Notes: generated by a model from the sequence alone, not told the origin. 64,000 nt of DNA from Rhizobium sp. 9140 (GCF_900067135.1 NZ_FJUR01000001.1:3351501-3415500), one strand, 5' to 3'. Shown: positions 9,146 to 18,390, counted from the first letter of the stretch. A program made the numbers and translations.

Positions 9146-9577
9146 TCAGCGAAAATCGACCTTCGTCAAGGCAAGCGCCTCCCGGCGCAGATCAACGGCG
9201 CGTTCCGGCTCGAAGGAGCGCTCCAACGCATCTTGTGCCGCCTTCCACAAGGGAACCGCACAGTCCCGCACCCGCCTGCCCTCGTCCGTTAGCCTATAGG
9301 TATGGGCCTGCTCACCTTTTGCTCGCGAGTTCTCGATCCAGCCGCCGGCCAGCAGCGGCTTCAGCGCGCGTAGCAGCGTCGTGCGCTCCATCACCATGAT
9401 CTCGCCGAGTTCGGTCATCCGGATACCCGGCCGGCGATTGATGATGCTGAGGAGAGAATATTGCGAGATCGACAGGCCGAGCGGCGCGAGATGGGCATCG
9501 TAGAGCCGCGTGACATGCCGCGAGCCCCGGCGAAGAGCAAGGCAATGGCACTGACGAGATTCTTCTGACGTCGACAT
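9146..9577 (-). CDS. MarR family transcriptional regulator
   Basis: The 143-residue protein has the MarR winged helix: LSISQYSLLSIINRRPGIRM, then TELGEIMVMERTTLLRALKP as the recognition helix region and a wing with YRLTDEGRRV. Two cysteines sit in CHCLALRR at residues 10-12, which could sense oxidants. It is divergent from the MFS gene at 9714, and a perfect dyad lies 15 bases before its start, so autorepression and control of the transporter are likely. Confidence 0.88.
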   Translation of the reverse strand: MSTSEESRQCHCLALRRGSRHVTRLYDAHLAPLGLSISQYSLLSIINRRPGIRMTELGEIMVMERTTLLRALKPLLAGGWIENSRAKGEQAHTYRLTDEGRRVRDCAVPLWKAAQDALERSFEPERAVDLRREALALTKVDFR

Positions 9578-9591
9578 GCGTAAAAGATAGA

Positions 9592-9605
9592 TGTGTATTT
9601 ACACA
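9592..9605. promoter_or_regulatory. Candidate MarR operator, 14-bp perfect dyad
   Basis: TGTGTATTTACACA is a perfect inverted repeat (TGTGTA, 2-base spacer, TACACA) in the divergent region between the MarR gene and the MFS gene. Size and position suit a MarR dimer site. The regulator assignment is inferred from position. Confidence 0.55.
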
Positions 9606-9713
9606 CTTTCAATCCTCCATTACGAATGGATTGACAGCGCAAGGCCGTTTGTCAGGCATATGCCGTGTTCGCCTGCGTGCCGTCGATTCGCCGCCACCCA
9701 CAAAGGTCCTCCC

Positions 9714-11003
9714 ATGCTCTCCACCAGCGTCTCGGCATGGCTTTCCGCCCGGAACATCCATTATGGTTGGGTCGTGGTCGTGACGACCTTTCTGACCATG
9801 CTGGCGACAGCGGGCGCGATGGGCTCGGCGGGCGTCCTCATCCAGCCGCTGCATCAGGAATTCGGCTGGGATATCGCCGATATTTCCTTCGCCATGGCGG
9901 TCCGCCTCGTGCTGTTCGGCCTGCTTGGGCCGTTCGCCGCGGCCTTCATGACGCATTTCGGGGTGCGGCAGGTCGTCTGTTCGGCGCTCCTCCTCATCAT
10001 GAGCGGCATCGTCCTCTCCTTCTTCATGCAGGAAGTCTGGCAGCTCGTGCTCCTCTGGGGCGTCGTCATCGGCACGGGGACGGGCATGACTGCGCTGGTG
10101 CTGGGCGCGACCGTTGCAACGCGGTGGTTTTCCAAGCGCCGCGGCCTCGTGATCGGCCTGATGACGGCGAGCAACGCCACCGGACAGCTCGTTTTCCTGC
10201 CGCTGCTGGCAGCCCTGTCGGAAGCCTATGGCTGGCGCACGGCGCTGACCTTCATCACCGGCGTTCTCGTTGTCGCCATGGTGTTCGTCATGCTGCTCAT
10301 GCGCGACCGCCCGGCCGACCTCGGCCTGCCCGCCTACGGCGACACCCAGCCCGGTCCCGCGCCGCGCCGGGACCAGGCCTTCCTCACCACGCTCGTCTCA
10401 CCCCTGAAGACGCTGCACGAGGTCTGCGGCCGACCGGTGTTCTGGCTGCTCTTCGGCACCTTTTTCGTCTGCGGCCTCTCCACGAACGGGCTCATCCAGA
10501 CCCACTGGATCTCGATCTGCGGCGACTTCGGCATGACGGCGGTCACGGCGGCCGGCACGCTGGGCGTCATCGGCGTGTTCGATTTCCTCGGCACCATCGG
10601 CGCCGGCTGGCTGTCCGACCGGTACGACAATCGCTGGCTGCTCTTCTGGTTCTACGGCCTGCGCGGCCTGTCGCTCCTCTACCTCTCGATCTCCGGTTTC
10701 GGCTTCACCGAACTCTCCGTCTTCGCCATCTTCTACGGCCTCGACTGGGTGGCGACCGTCCCCCCGACCGTCAAGCTGACGGCCGACAGCCTCGGTCGCG
10801 AAAAGGCGCCGCTCGTCTTCGGCTGGGTCTTCACCGGCCACCAGCTGGGTGCCGCGACTGCCGCCTTCGGCGCGGGCTGGCTGCGCTCGGACTACGAGAG
10901 CTACATGCCGGCGCTGCAGATGGCCGGCCTTATGTGCATCCTCGCCGCTCTCGCCGTGGTCACGCTCCGCCGTCCTGCCGCCACCATTCCGGCCACGGCC
11001 TGA
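9714..11003 (+). CDS. MFS transporter, monocarboxylate/oxalate antiporter-like
   Basis: The 429-residue protein has 12 hydrophobic segments and MFS motifs, including a loop after TM4 with RWFSKRRGLVIGLMTASNAT and a TM7-TM8 loop with GWLSDRYDNRW. The N-terminal HYGWVVVVTTFLTML resembles the monocarboxylate porter/oxalate:formate antiporter branch. I chose MLSTSVSAWLS at 9714 because AAAGG lies upstream and it begins right before TM1; an ORF start 41 codons earlier gives a non-homologous leader. It is divergent from the MarR gene, which probably controls it. The substrate is unknown. Confidence 0.88.
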   Translation: MLSTSVSAWLSARNIHYGWVVVVTTFLTMLATAGAMGSAGVLIQPLHQEFGWDIADISFAMAVRLVLFGLLGPFAAAFMTHFGVRQVVCSALLLIMSGIVLSFFMQEVWQLVLLWGVVIGTGTGMTALVLGATVATRWFSKRRGLVIGLMTASNATGQLVFLPLLAALSEAYGWRTALTFITGVLVVAMVFVMLLMRDRPADLGLPAYGDTQPGPAPRRDQAFLTTLVSPLKTLHEVCGRPVFWLLFGTFFVCGLSTNGLIQTHWISICGDFGMTAVTAAGTLGVIGVFDFLGTIGAGWLSDRYDNRWLLFWFYGLRGLSLLYLSISGFGFTELSVFAIFYGLDWVATVPPTVKLTADSLGREKAPLVFGWVFTGHQLGAATAAFGAGWLRSDYESYMPALQMAGLMCILAALAVVTLRRPAATIPATA

Positions 11004-11187
11004 GAGAGCCCCGGGCATCTTCGCGAACTTCTTCTTTGTCTGTCCATCACTAGACGATACCGTAACAATGGCTCCGAACGAGCCGCCCGGTCGCCCGGCC
11101 GATCTGTCACACGAAGGACGGGCCGCCGGTGCGCACCATCGCGGAGCCACCTTCCGATCGAGCGAGAGGGAGCGGGATGGTTGAGAC

Positions 11188-12210
11188 TCAGGCGACCTTG
11201 ACGACCAGCTTGCCGAAGTTGCGGCCTTCCAGCAAACCGATGAAGGCCTGCGGGGCGTTCTCCAGTCCTTCGACGACGTCCTCGCGATAGCGCAACCGCC
11301 CCTCGGCGATCCAGCCGGTGGCTTCTTTCAGGAAGGTATCGCGCTGATCGGAAAATTCATATTGGATAAAGCCGCGGATCTGGAGGCTGCGGCTCAGAAC
11401 CTCGCGCATGAAGCCCGGCAACCAGTCCGGGCCGGAGGGCGCCTTTCCCCCCTGGTTGTACTGCGCGATCAGGCCACAGACCGGCACCCGCGCATAGGTG
11501 TTGAGAAGCGGGAATACGGCCTCGAAGACATGACCGCCGACATTCTCAAAATAAACGTCGATACCCTCGGGGCATGCCGCCTTCAGCTGCTCGGCAAAAT
11601 CGGGTGCCCGGTGATCCACCGCGACATCGAAGCCGAGTTCGTCGCGCAGGAAGGTGCATTTGTCCGTCCCGCCGGCAATGCCCACGGCGCGCGCACCCTT
11701 GATCCGGGCGATTTGCCCGACGACGGAGCCGACGGCACCGCTCGCGGCGGCCACCACCACCGTCTCGCCCGGCTTCGGCTGGCCGATGGTGAGCAGCCCG
11801 GCATAGGCGGTAAAGCCGGGCATGCCGAGAACGCCGAGGGCCGTTGAGACGGGCGCCGCATCCGGATCGAGCTTGCGCAGGCCCTTGCCGTCGGACAGCG
11901 CGTAGGACTGCCAGCCGGAATGGGAGAGGACGATGTCGCCGGTCTTGAAATCGGCGTGGTTCGAGGCGATCACCTCGGCCACCGTGCCGCCCTCCATCAC
12001 GTCGCCGATCTCCACCGGCTTGGCATAGGACTTCGCCGTGCTCATCCGCCCGCGCATATAGGGGTCGAGCGAAAGATAGAGCATCTTCAGGAGCAACTCC
12101 CCTCGGGATGGCTGGGGAACGGCCACCTGCTCGACGTGGAAATCCTCCGCGACCGGCGCGCCCTGCGGTCGGCGGGCCAGCGTGATCCGTGTGTTCGTAA
12201 GGTCTGTCAT
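11188..12210 (-). CDS. NADP-dependent oxidoreductase, zinc-free MDR family
   Basis: The 340-residue protein matches the leukotriene B4 dehydrogenase/YncB (CurA-like) branch of medium-chain reductases: LLLKMLYLSLDPYMRGRM, then PGFTAYAGLLTIGQPKPGET and the Rossmann motif VVAAASGAVGSVVGQIARIKG, then YFENVGGHVFEAV. These enzymes reduce alkenals, prostaglandin-like ketones or curcumin with NADPH and lack the zinc ligands of alcohol dehydrogenases. Length is normal. The gene appears to be on its own. Confidence 0.92.
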   Translation of the reverse strand: MTDLTNTRITLARRPQGAPVAEDFHVEQVAVPQPSRGELLLKMLYLSLDPYMRGRMSTAKSYAKPVEIGDVMEGGTVAEVIASNHADFKTGDIVLSHSGWQSYALSDGKGLRKLDPDAAPVSTALGVLGMPGFTAYAGLLTIGQPKPGETVVVAAASGAVGSVVGQIARIKGARAVGIAGGTDKCTFLRDELGFDVAVDHRAPDFAEQLKAACPEGIDVYFENVGGHVFEAVFPLLNTYARVPVCGLIAQYNQGGKAPSGPDWLPGFMREVLSRSLQIRGFIQYEFSDQRDTFLKEATGWIAEGRLRYREDVVEGLENAPQAFIGLLEGRNFGKLVVKVA

Positions 12211-12319
12211 GCCATCGTCCTTCCTGTCTCCGCCATCGCGGCGGATCGGCGGAACCTCCGCCGATTGTCAGGCTCTGACATAGGCCGCCAAGCCGAAGGT
12301 GCAACGTTTTCACGCCACC

Positions 12320-13153
12320 TCATGCGCCCGCCACGGGATAGCCGAGCGCCCGCGCGCCATCGGCAAGAGCCGCCAGCGGCGCGTAATCCACATCCTCAAG
12401 CGAAGCAAAACCGACAAGGCCGAGATCCTCGCGAACCTCCGCCAGAGCCGGATCGGCCGCGGCCGCATCGAGCACCCGTTGGAGAAGAGCGACCTCCACA
12501 TCGGGCGCGGACAGGCGGGTGATCAGCGGCAGTCCCGGCCCCTTCATCGTCTCGCCAAGCACCCGAATGCCGGAAAGGCGTCGGGGGTCGAAGCGGAGGA
12601 TGTTGGCGAAGGTGATACAATCGATGGCCGCGATATCCGCGGCACCCTCGCGCACCGCGTCGATGCTGGCGGCGTGGCTACCGGTCTGGAGGCAAGCACC
12701 GAAAAAGCGGCCGTCCCTCGCCAGCGGCGCGACCATCGCGCGGAAGAGATTGGCACCGGAATTGCTGTCCGCCTGGTTGATGGCAGCGCGGGCACCTTTC
12801 AGGCCGATCAGTTCTGTCGCCTTGCTGTCGCTGCGCACGATGAGAAAGCTGCACATGTCAGGACCGTCGCAGCCGGGATGGCGATAGACCGGCGTCGCGA
12901 CCAGCCGCACCTTGCCCCGCAGCCGGCTGACGAAGGGAAAGCCGCAGGTCTGCGCGAGCAGAAGATCCGGTCGCAGCCAGGCTTCGTCATAAGGCAGTGT
13001 CGAAAGCGCCTCGGGCACGCCTGCGAGACCCTCCGCACGAAGCCTGTCGCGGAGATAATGCCAGAGCTTTGCCGTTGCCGCCGCCACGGGCTCCGGGTTC
13101 GCATACATGGCAAGGCTGGCGAGTCGCGGCGCGACATTCGAAATCTGCGGCAT
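12320..13153 (-). CDS. PhnD/SsuA-like ligand-binding protein without signal peptide
   Basis: The 277-residue protein resembles the phosphate/phosphite/phosphonate-binding family: LASLAMYANPEPVAAATAKL at the start, LLAQTCGFPFVSRLRGKVRL, a LKGARAAINQADSNSGANLF segment and GAADIAAIDCITFANILRF. Members usually serve ABC importers in the periplasm. This one has no N-terminal hydrophobic segment, and no permease or ATPase is next to it, so it may be cytoplasmic and do something else. The start has AAGGGAG 4 bases upstream. It is transcribed in the same direction as the desaturase gene, 40 bases away. Confidence 0.8.
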   Translation of the reverse strand: MPQISNVAPRLASLAMYANPEPVAAATAKLWHYLRDRLRAEGLAGVPEALSTLPYDEAWLRPDLLLAQTCGFPFVSRLRGKVRLVATPVYRHPGCDGPDMCSFLIVRSDSKATELIGLKGARAAINQADSNSGANLFRAMVAPLARDGRFFGACLQTGSHAASIDAVREGAADIAAIDCITFANILRFDPRRLSGIRVLGETMKGPGLPLITRLSAPDVEVALLQRVLDAAAADPALAEVREDLGLVGFASLEDVDYAPLAALADGARALGYPVAGA

Positions 13154-13193
13154 AGACTCCCTTCGAATGAAATGAGCTCACGTCATCCCCGCC

Positions 13194-14129
13194 TCACACG
13201 GAATGATGCGGATGCGTGATGCGGTCGTGCGGGCGCAGCAAGAAGCGGCGGGCGACATCGAGATAGCCGTTGTAGACCAGACCGCCATTCGCCGCCACCA
13301 GGGCTTCCCGGTCGCGCCGGTAGATGGCCGGCAGGCGATACCAGGGAAGGCCGGGCTTGCGGTGATGCAGCACATGCAGGTTGTTGAACAGGAAAACCGG
13401 CCCAAAGATGCGGCTGTTCTCAACAATCGCCGTGCGCTCCGCCTCCGCCTCGGCAAAGCGGTGCTCGGCATAGGAGCGCAGCCGGGTGATGGCCGCGCCG
13501 GGATAGACGAAGCCGAAGAAATAGAGCCAGAACGGCATGCCGCAGATGGCGACGACCCAGGTGAGGACAACCGCCACCCCCAGCGCGTGCAGCGCCCAGA
13601 TGCGCCGGCGACCGGCTTCGTTGCGCCACACGTGGCGCGCCTCGCCGGCCAAAAAGCTCGCCAGCATCACCGCGGGACCGATCGTCAGGCGCCCGAGCAG
13701 CGTCAGGTTCCACTGCGCCAGCCGCTTGCCCGTCCGCCCGAGGCTCAGCCACATGGCCTGCGTGAAATAGGAGGATTCCGGATCTTCCACCGGGTCGGTC
13801 AGGAATTCGTCGCGGTGATGGTCGAGATGGCTCTCCTTGTAGATAGGATAGGGCAGCCACAGAGACAGAGGCACGAAGCCGATTGTATCGTTGATGCGTC
13901 GGCTCCGCGTCGGGTGATGATGGATGACCTCATGCTGTAGCGAAGCGTGCCACGCGATCAGCAAACCGCCGATGACGACCACCAGCGGCAGCGGCAGCAG
14001 CGCCCACCACCACGTCACGCCCAGAAAGCCGCCGTGGATGCCGACGGCGAGAAGAACCGTCGGCCATTCCACCCTTGCCGATAGGGAGGCGGGTGGTGGC
14101 GTGAAGCGGTGCGTGGCAGTCTCGGTCAT
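13194..14129 (-). CDS. Membrane fatty acid desaturase/hydroxylase family protein
   Basis: The 311-residue integral membrane protein has the di-iron histidine boxes of the desaturase family: HEVIHHHPTR (about residue 66), ESHLDHHRDE (about 99), AEHRF (about 218), and NNLHVLHHRKPGLPWYRLP (about 245). It presumably desaturates or hydroxylates an acyl chain or a related lipid with an electron donor encoded elsewhere. AGAGG lies about 6 bases before the ATG. Its start abuts the decayed sulfhydrylase gene. Confidence 0.88.
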   Translation of the reverse strand: MTETATHRFTPPPASLSARVEWPTVLLAVGIHGGFLGVTWWWALLPLPLVVVIGGLLIAWHASLQHEVIHHHPTRSRRINDTIGFVPLSLWLPYPIYKESHLDHHRDEFLTDPVEDPESSYFTQAMWLSLGRTGKRLAQWNLTLLGRLTIGPAVMLASFLAGEARHVWRNEAGRRRIWALHALGVAVVLTWVVAICGMPFWLYFFGFVYPGAAITRLRSYAEHRFAEAEAERTAIVENSRIFGPVFLFNNLHVLHHRKPGLPWYRLPAIYRRDREALVAANGGLVYNGYLDVARRFLLRPHDRITHPHHSV

Positions 14130-14867
14130 CGATATACCTCTGTTGGTTGCTTGATTTTACGGCTGCGTCGGTCGCCTGGCGCAGATCGGCGATGATGTCG
14201 TCGGGGTGCTCGATGCCGATCGACAAACTGACATAGCTGGGGGTCACACCTACCGCCCGCTGGTCCTCGGTGCTCAGTTGCGCGTGCGTCGTGGTCGAGG
14301 GATGGATGGCCAGCGACCGGGCATCGCCGATATTCGCAAGATGATAGAAGAGCGTCAGCGCATCGATGAACCGGCGCCCCGCCTCGCGGCCCCTCTTCAG
14401 CTCGAAGCCCACAAGCGCGCCATAGCTTCCCGGAACACAGTAGGCCTCGGCCTTTCGCGTGCCTGACCCGTCTGGAACTTCGGGAAGATCACTATGTCCA
14501 CTTTCGGGTGGGACAGGAGGAAATCTGCCACCTTGATCGCATTGTCATTGTGCTGGCGTAGGCGCGGCGGCAGCGTCTCCAGCCCCTGGATCAGGTTGAA
14601 CGCGTTTTGCGGGCTGATGGCGGGCCGGGGCTTCGAGCGCAAAGAGCTTATCGGCTGTTTCTGTGTTGGAGATCTGAAACGACGAGGTCTAGTAGATCGG
14701 CACCGCCACGGCACCGGTCGTTGGATCGAACCGGAAGCTGCCCCCGTGCAGCGCCAGCGTTTCGGGATGCCGGCTCTTGAAGGTCGCTGCGCCCAAGGGC
14801 AAGCCCGAGGCTGCCCATGCTCGACACACTGCTGCTCAGCGACGTTTGGTGGTTGGTGGATCGTCAT
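14130..14867 (-). pseudogene. Decayed O-acetylhomoserine sulfhydrylase-like gene (PLP, Cys/Met metabolism)
   Basis: From an ATG at 14867 the frame reads like an O-acetylhomoserine aminocarboxypropyltransferase N-terminus: ETLALHGGSFRFDPTTGAVA and then VPIY followed by a TAG stop where the family has Gln (PIYQTTSFQ), so CAG has probably become TAG. After SSFQISNTETADKLFALE the sequence jumps, in another frame, to SPQNAFNLIQGLETLPPRLR of the C-terminal domain; the PLP-lysine region, about 250 residues, is missing. A further gap and frame change lead to FIDALTLFYHLANIGDARSL and the family C-terminus. Nonsense mutation, deletion and frameshift make it clearly non-functional. Confidence 0.85.
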
Positions 14868-15248
14868 GACGTTGTCTCCATGGGAGGTCGGATGGGATGG
14901 GGAAATCAGGGGTATCGGAGTGCCTATGGAGACAGCGTAGAGGCAGTCATAAAAATACACAGTTTTAATAGACTATTTTTTCGAGCATATTTGAAATCGC
15001 TTTCTCAAGTGCGGCCTTCCGGCAAAATGCTGCCGGCAGGACGGTTTGCGCCGCTCCTCCCCGAAGGTTTCATGGCCGATCATGGTGGAAGCTTTGCGTA
15101 AGCGCTCACATCGGCACAAACACATGCTCGGGAGACCGTGAAAAAGAGCATGCAATATCTGTCATCGGCGAACACCACGCTTAGTCTACAGACCAACTCA
15201 GTTTCCCGGGTGCGACCTCGGGACTTTCGACCTGCGACGGAGCACATC
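14868..15248. other. Intergenic region before the ssu operon
   Basis: This region of 381 bases contains an AT-rich patch (about 14945-15000) in otherwise GC-rich DNA, which is where a promoter for the ssu genes would be expected. An ORF that extends ssuA upstream to 15138 has no homology-like sequence and is not used. I see no recognisable regulator site. Confidence 0.4.
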
Positions 15249-16202
15249 ATGCCGATCACCAGACGTTCCCTCACCGCCGCTTTGGCCGGCACAGCGCTTC
15301 TTCCCCTTCTCGGCATCCTGCCCGCCCGCGCTGCCGACAAGGTTATCCGCGTCGGCTACCAAAAATACGGCACGCTGGTGCTGCTGAAAGGCAAGGCCAT
15401 TCTGGAGGAGAAGCTGGAGAAAATCGGCTACACCGTCGAATGGTCCGAATTCCCGGCGGGGCCGCAATTGCTGGAAGCGCTGAATGTCGGCGCCGTCGAT
15501 TTCGGCTCGACCGGCGAGACGCCGCCGATCTTTGCGCAGGCTGCCGGCGCGCCCCTCGTCTATGTCGCCCACGAGCCGCCTGCACCCCGTGGCGAGGCCA
15601 TCCTCGTGCCGGCCGACAGCCCGATCAAGACCGTTGCCGACCTCAAGGGCAAGAACGTCGCGCTGAACAAGGGCTCGAACGTCCACTTCCTGCTGGTCAA
15701 GGCGCTGGAAGATGCGGGACTTGCCTATACAGACATCAAGACCTCGTTCCTGCCGCCGGCCGATGCCCGCGCCGCCTTCGAACAGGGCGCCGTCGATGCC
15801 TGGGTCATCTGGGATCCTTTTCAGGCCGCAGCCGAAGCCGCCATCGGCGCACGCACCTTGCGCAACGGCGAAAACCTCGTGCCGAACCACCAGTTCTACC
15901 TAAGCACGAAGAGCTTCGTGGACGCCCATGCCGAAGCGCTCGACGTGACGATCACCGCCATCGGCGAGATCGACCAGTGGGCAAAGGCAAACACCGCAAC
16001 GGCCGCACAGGAACTCGCCCCCATCGTCGGCATTCCCAACGATATCCTCGCCATCGCGCTCGGACGTCAGTCCTTCGGCGTCACGCCGCTCAGCCAAGCG
16101 GTCGTCGCGCAGCAGCAGGTGATCGCCGACACCTTCCACACGCTCGGCCTTATCCCCGCGCCGATCGTCATTGCCGACAACGTCCGCAAGGGTGGTGCCT
16201 GA
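15249..16202 (+). CDS. ssuA: Aliphatic sulfonate ABC transporter, substrate-binding protein
   Basis: The 317-residue protein starts MPITRRSLTAALAGTALLPL and has a cleavable signal peptide ending near PARAADK, with twin arginines at residues 5-6. The mature part matches SsuA/TauA: IRVGYQKYGTLVLLKGKAIL, FPAGPQLLEALNVGAVDFGS, TGETPPIFAQAAGAPLVYV and AWVIWDPFQAAAE. It captures alkanesulfonates (possibly taurine) in the periplasm for sulfur supply. GGAG lies 7 bases before the ATG. Its stop overlaps the ssuC start (TGATG), so it heads a three-gene operon. Confidence 0.9.
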   Translation: MPITRRSLTAALAGTALLPLLGILPARAADKVIRVGYQKYGTLVLLKGKAILEEKLEKIGYTVEWSEFPAGPQLLEALNVGAVDFGSTGETPPIFAQAAGAPLVYVAHEPPAPRGEAILVPADSPIKTVADLKGKNVALNKGSNVHFLLVKALEDAGLAYTDIKTSFLPPADARAAFEQGAVDAWVIWDPFQAAAEAAIGARTLRNGENLVPNHQFYLSTKSFVDAHAEALDVTITAIGEIDQWAKANTATAAQELAPIVGIPNDILAIALGRQSFGVTPLSQAVVAQQQVIADTFHTLGLIPAPIVIADNVRKGGA

Positions 16203-17071
16203 TGGCGGAAGCCTCGCTCGCCGGCTCCGGAACCGAAGCCTCCGGCGCATCGCGGAAACGAACGCGCTCGGATCGCGCTCCCGGTACGGGCGCCGCCATC
16301 TGGCAGCGCGCCGCACCCTGGGCATTGCCGGTCGCGATCCTCGTCCTCTGGGAGATCGCCTCGCGCAGCGGCCTCGTCACCGCTCGTCTCATTCCCGCGC
16401 CGACCGCCGTCGCCGCCGCTTTCTGGCGGCTGCTGCTCGACGGCTCGCTCCTCTACCACACGCTCGCCTCTACTCAGCGGGCGGTGATCGGCCTCCTCAT
16501 CGGCGGCGGCATCGGCTTTGCGCTGGGCGTGATCAACGGCCTGTGGCGGCCGGCGGAAACCTTCCTCGACAGCACGATCCAGATGGTGCGCAACGTGCCG
16601 CACCTGGCGCTCATCCCGCTCGTCATCCTCTGGTTCGGCATCGGCGAGACGGCGAAGATCTTCCTCGTCTCCGTCGGCGTGTTCTTTCCGATCTACATGA
16701 ATACCTTCTACGGCGTGCGCACCATCGACCCGCAGGTCGTCGAGATGGCCGAAGTCTACGGACTCAACCGCCGCGCCATGATCCTGCGCATCATCCTGCC
16801 CGGCGCCCTGCCCTCCATCCTCGTGGGCCTGCGCTATGCACTCGGCTTCATGTGGCTGACGCTGATCGTTGCCGAAACCATCTCGGCCACTAACGGCATC
16901 GGCTACATGACCATGAACGCTCGCGAGTTCCTGCAGACCGACGTCGTGCTGCTTGGCATCATCGTCTACGCCCTGCTCGGCAAGGTCGCCGATCTCGCCA
17001 CGCGCGCCATCGAACGGCGCGTCCTCTCCTGGCATCCGGCCTATCAGGGTCGGGAAAAGGGAACGCCATGA
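16202..17071 (+). CDS. ssuC: Aliphatic sulfonate ABC transporter, permease
   Basis: The 289-residue protein has a polar N-terminus of about 35 residues, six hydrophobic segments and the BPD permease EAA loop (VEMAEVYGLNRRAMILRIIL PGALPSIL, split by the usual G at about residue 200). MVRNVPHLALIPLVILWFGI and LRYALGFMWLTLIVAETISA are typical of SsuC/TauC. It forms the membrane channel for sulfonate uptake with SsuB. Its start overlaps the ssuA stop by one base and its end overlaps ssuB by 4 bases. Confidence 0.92.
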   Translation: MAEASLAGSGTEASGASRKRTRSDRAPGTGAAIWQRAAPWALPVAILVLWEIASRSGLVTARLIPAPTAVAAAFWRLLLDGSLLYHTLASTQRAVIGLLIGGGIGFALGVINGLWRPAETFLDSTIQMVRNVPHLALIPLVILWFGIGETAKIFLVSVGVFFPIYMNTFYGVRTIDPQVVEMAEVYGLNRRAMILRIILPGALPSILVGLRYALGFMWLTLIVAETISATNGIGYMTMNAREFLQTDVVLLGIIVYALLGKVADLATRAIERRVLSWHPAYQGREKGTP

Positions 17072-17844
17072 CTCTCGCACTGAAATCTTCCCACACCGCA
17101 CAGCAACAGGAAACGAGACGGCCGGCAACACCGGTCAACGGACTGCCTCTGTCGCTGTCGAACCTGGAAAAGCGCTTCGGTGCGCTGAGCGTCCTCAAGA
17201 AGTTCTCGCTGGACGTGCCCGCCGGCCGGTTCCTCGCCGTCGTCGGGCGCTCGGGCGGCGGCAAGTCCACGTTGATGCGCCTCATCGCCGGGCTGGACAA
17301 GCCGACCTCCGGCACCGTCGCCATCGGCGGTGAGACGGTCGAAGGGCTCAATCCCGATGTGCGCCTGCTCTTCCAGGAGGCCCGGCTGGTGCCGTGGCAG
17401 CGCGTGGGGGAAAATGTCGGCATCGCCCGCAGTCCCCAATGGCAGGAAACGGCCCGCACCACACTGCGGGATGTCGGCCTCGAAGGCCGGGAAAACGACT
17501 GGCCCCATGTGCTCTCCGGTGGGCAGAAACAGCGCGTAGCGCTCGCCCGCGCCCTCGTCAGCCAGCCGCGCATCCTCCTGCTCGATGAGCCCTTCGGTGC
17601 ACTCGACGCCCTGACGCGCATCGAGATGCACCGGCTTCTCGAAACGCTGTGGACCGCGCGCGGTTTCACCACCGTGCTGATCACCCATGACGTCGCGGAA
17701 GCCGTCGCGCTGGCCGACCGCGTCGTCGTGCTGCGCGAAGGCGCCGTCGCGCTGGACATCGACATCGACCTCGACCGTCCCCGCAGGGAGTTGGCCGATC
17801 CGCGTGCAGTGGATCTTCAACGGCGGATTCTGGAGGCGGTCTGA
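17068..17844 (+). CDS. ssuB: Aliphatic sulfonate ABC transporter, ATP-binding protein
   Basis: The 258-residue ABC ATPase has Walker A GRSGGGKST (about residue 64), Q-loop in LLFQEARLVPW, signature LSGGQKQRVALARAL, Walker B ILLLDEPFGALDAL and the H-loop in VLITHDVAEAVALADR. The motifs are typical of the SsuB/TauB/NrtD group. It powers the importer encoded by ssuA and ssuC, with which it overlaps. No SsuD/SsuE monooxygenase pair is in this window, so desulfonation must be encoded elsewhere. Confidence 0.93.
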   Translation: MTLALKSSHTAQQQETRRPATPVNGLPLSLSNLEKRFGALSVLKKFSLDVPAGRFLAVVGRSGGGKSTLMRLIAGLDKPTSGTVAIGGETVEGLNPDVRLLFQEARLVPWQRVGENVGIARSPQWQETARTTLRDVGLEGRENDWPHVLSGGQKQRVALARALVSQPRILLLDEPFGALDALTRIEMHRLLETLWTARGFTTVLITHDVAEAVALADRVVVLREGAVALDIDIDLDRPRRELADPRAVDLQRRILEAV

Positions 17845-18061
17845 CGCCTTTCCCGTGAACCGGACTTTACCAGAAAGGCTCTGCATGGGCTATTGGCGCC
17901 TTGTCTGCCGGCAATTCACACAGGTAGCGCGCTCGGTCATGAAAAGCGCCTTTGCGGCACGCCAAGCAATCGCTTCAGAACACACCAATTCCTCGAAACA
18001 TTCTCCCGACCTTACGCGTTAACCCGTCATAAAAATCAGAAGACAGCGGTGGGAGTGAAGC

Positions 18062-18169
18062 ATGACCGATCAGCAGAAAATGTCCTTCGACGCGAGCCTC
18101 CTCAAGATTATCGTCGCCGCCGGCGCTGCGCTCATTACCGTATCCGCCCCGGTGCTACTTTTGGTCTGA
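18062..18169 (+). CDS. Predicted 35-residue single-span membrane protein
   Basis: A short frame starts with MTDQQKMSFDASLLKIIVAA and continues as one hydrophobic segment to the stop. GGAG lies about 6 bases before the ATG. Small single-span proteins of this kind are common but rarely annotated. It is the last host gene before attL. No family is recognised. Confidence 0.4.
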   Translation: MTDQQKMSFDASLLKIIVAAGAALITVSAPVLLLV

Positions 18170-18305
18170 CGGATCGCTCTACGGTCTGACGAGTCCGATA
18201 GTCCTGCGCTCGGCGCCAGTGATCTGAACAACCACATGAGCAAGCGTTTGGCCAAACCGGCGACAAGCATTTTGTGAAAATATACGCATAATGTGAAAGA
18301 AAAGA

Positions 18306-18380
18306 TCGGCTTCGGGAAAGCCATTGATTTCGCTGGTCGGAGTGGCAGGATTTGAACCTGCGACCCCCACGTCCCGAACG
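18306..18380. repeat. attL: displaced 3' half of tRNA-Pro plus flank
   Basis: 18318-18380 is identical to 60303-60365, and the match extends to 18306/60291 with a single mismatch at 18317/60302. The copy runs from the anticodon loop of the tRNA to its 3' end and about 29 bases beyond. It has no matching 5' half, so it is the displaced copy. Confidence 0.92.
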
Positions 18381-18390
18381 ACGTATGTAT

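Noticed and set aside
13930..14129. Continuation of the sulfhydrylase C-terminal frame into the desaturase gene
   Set aside because: The family-like sequence stops near 14150; the rest is an out-of-frame reading of the desaturase start.
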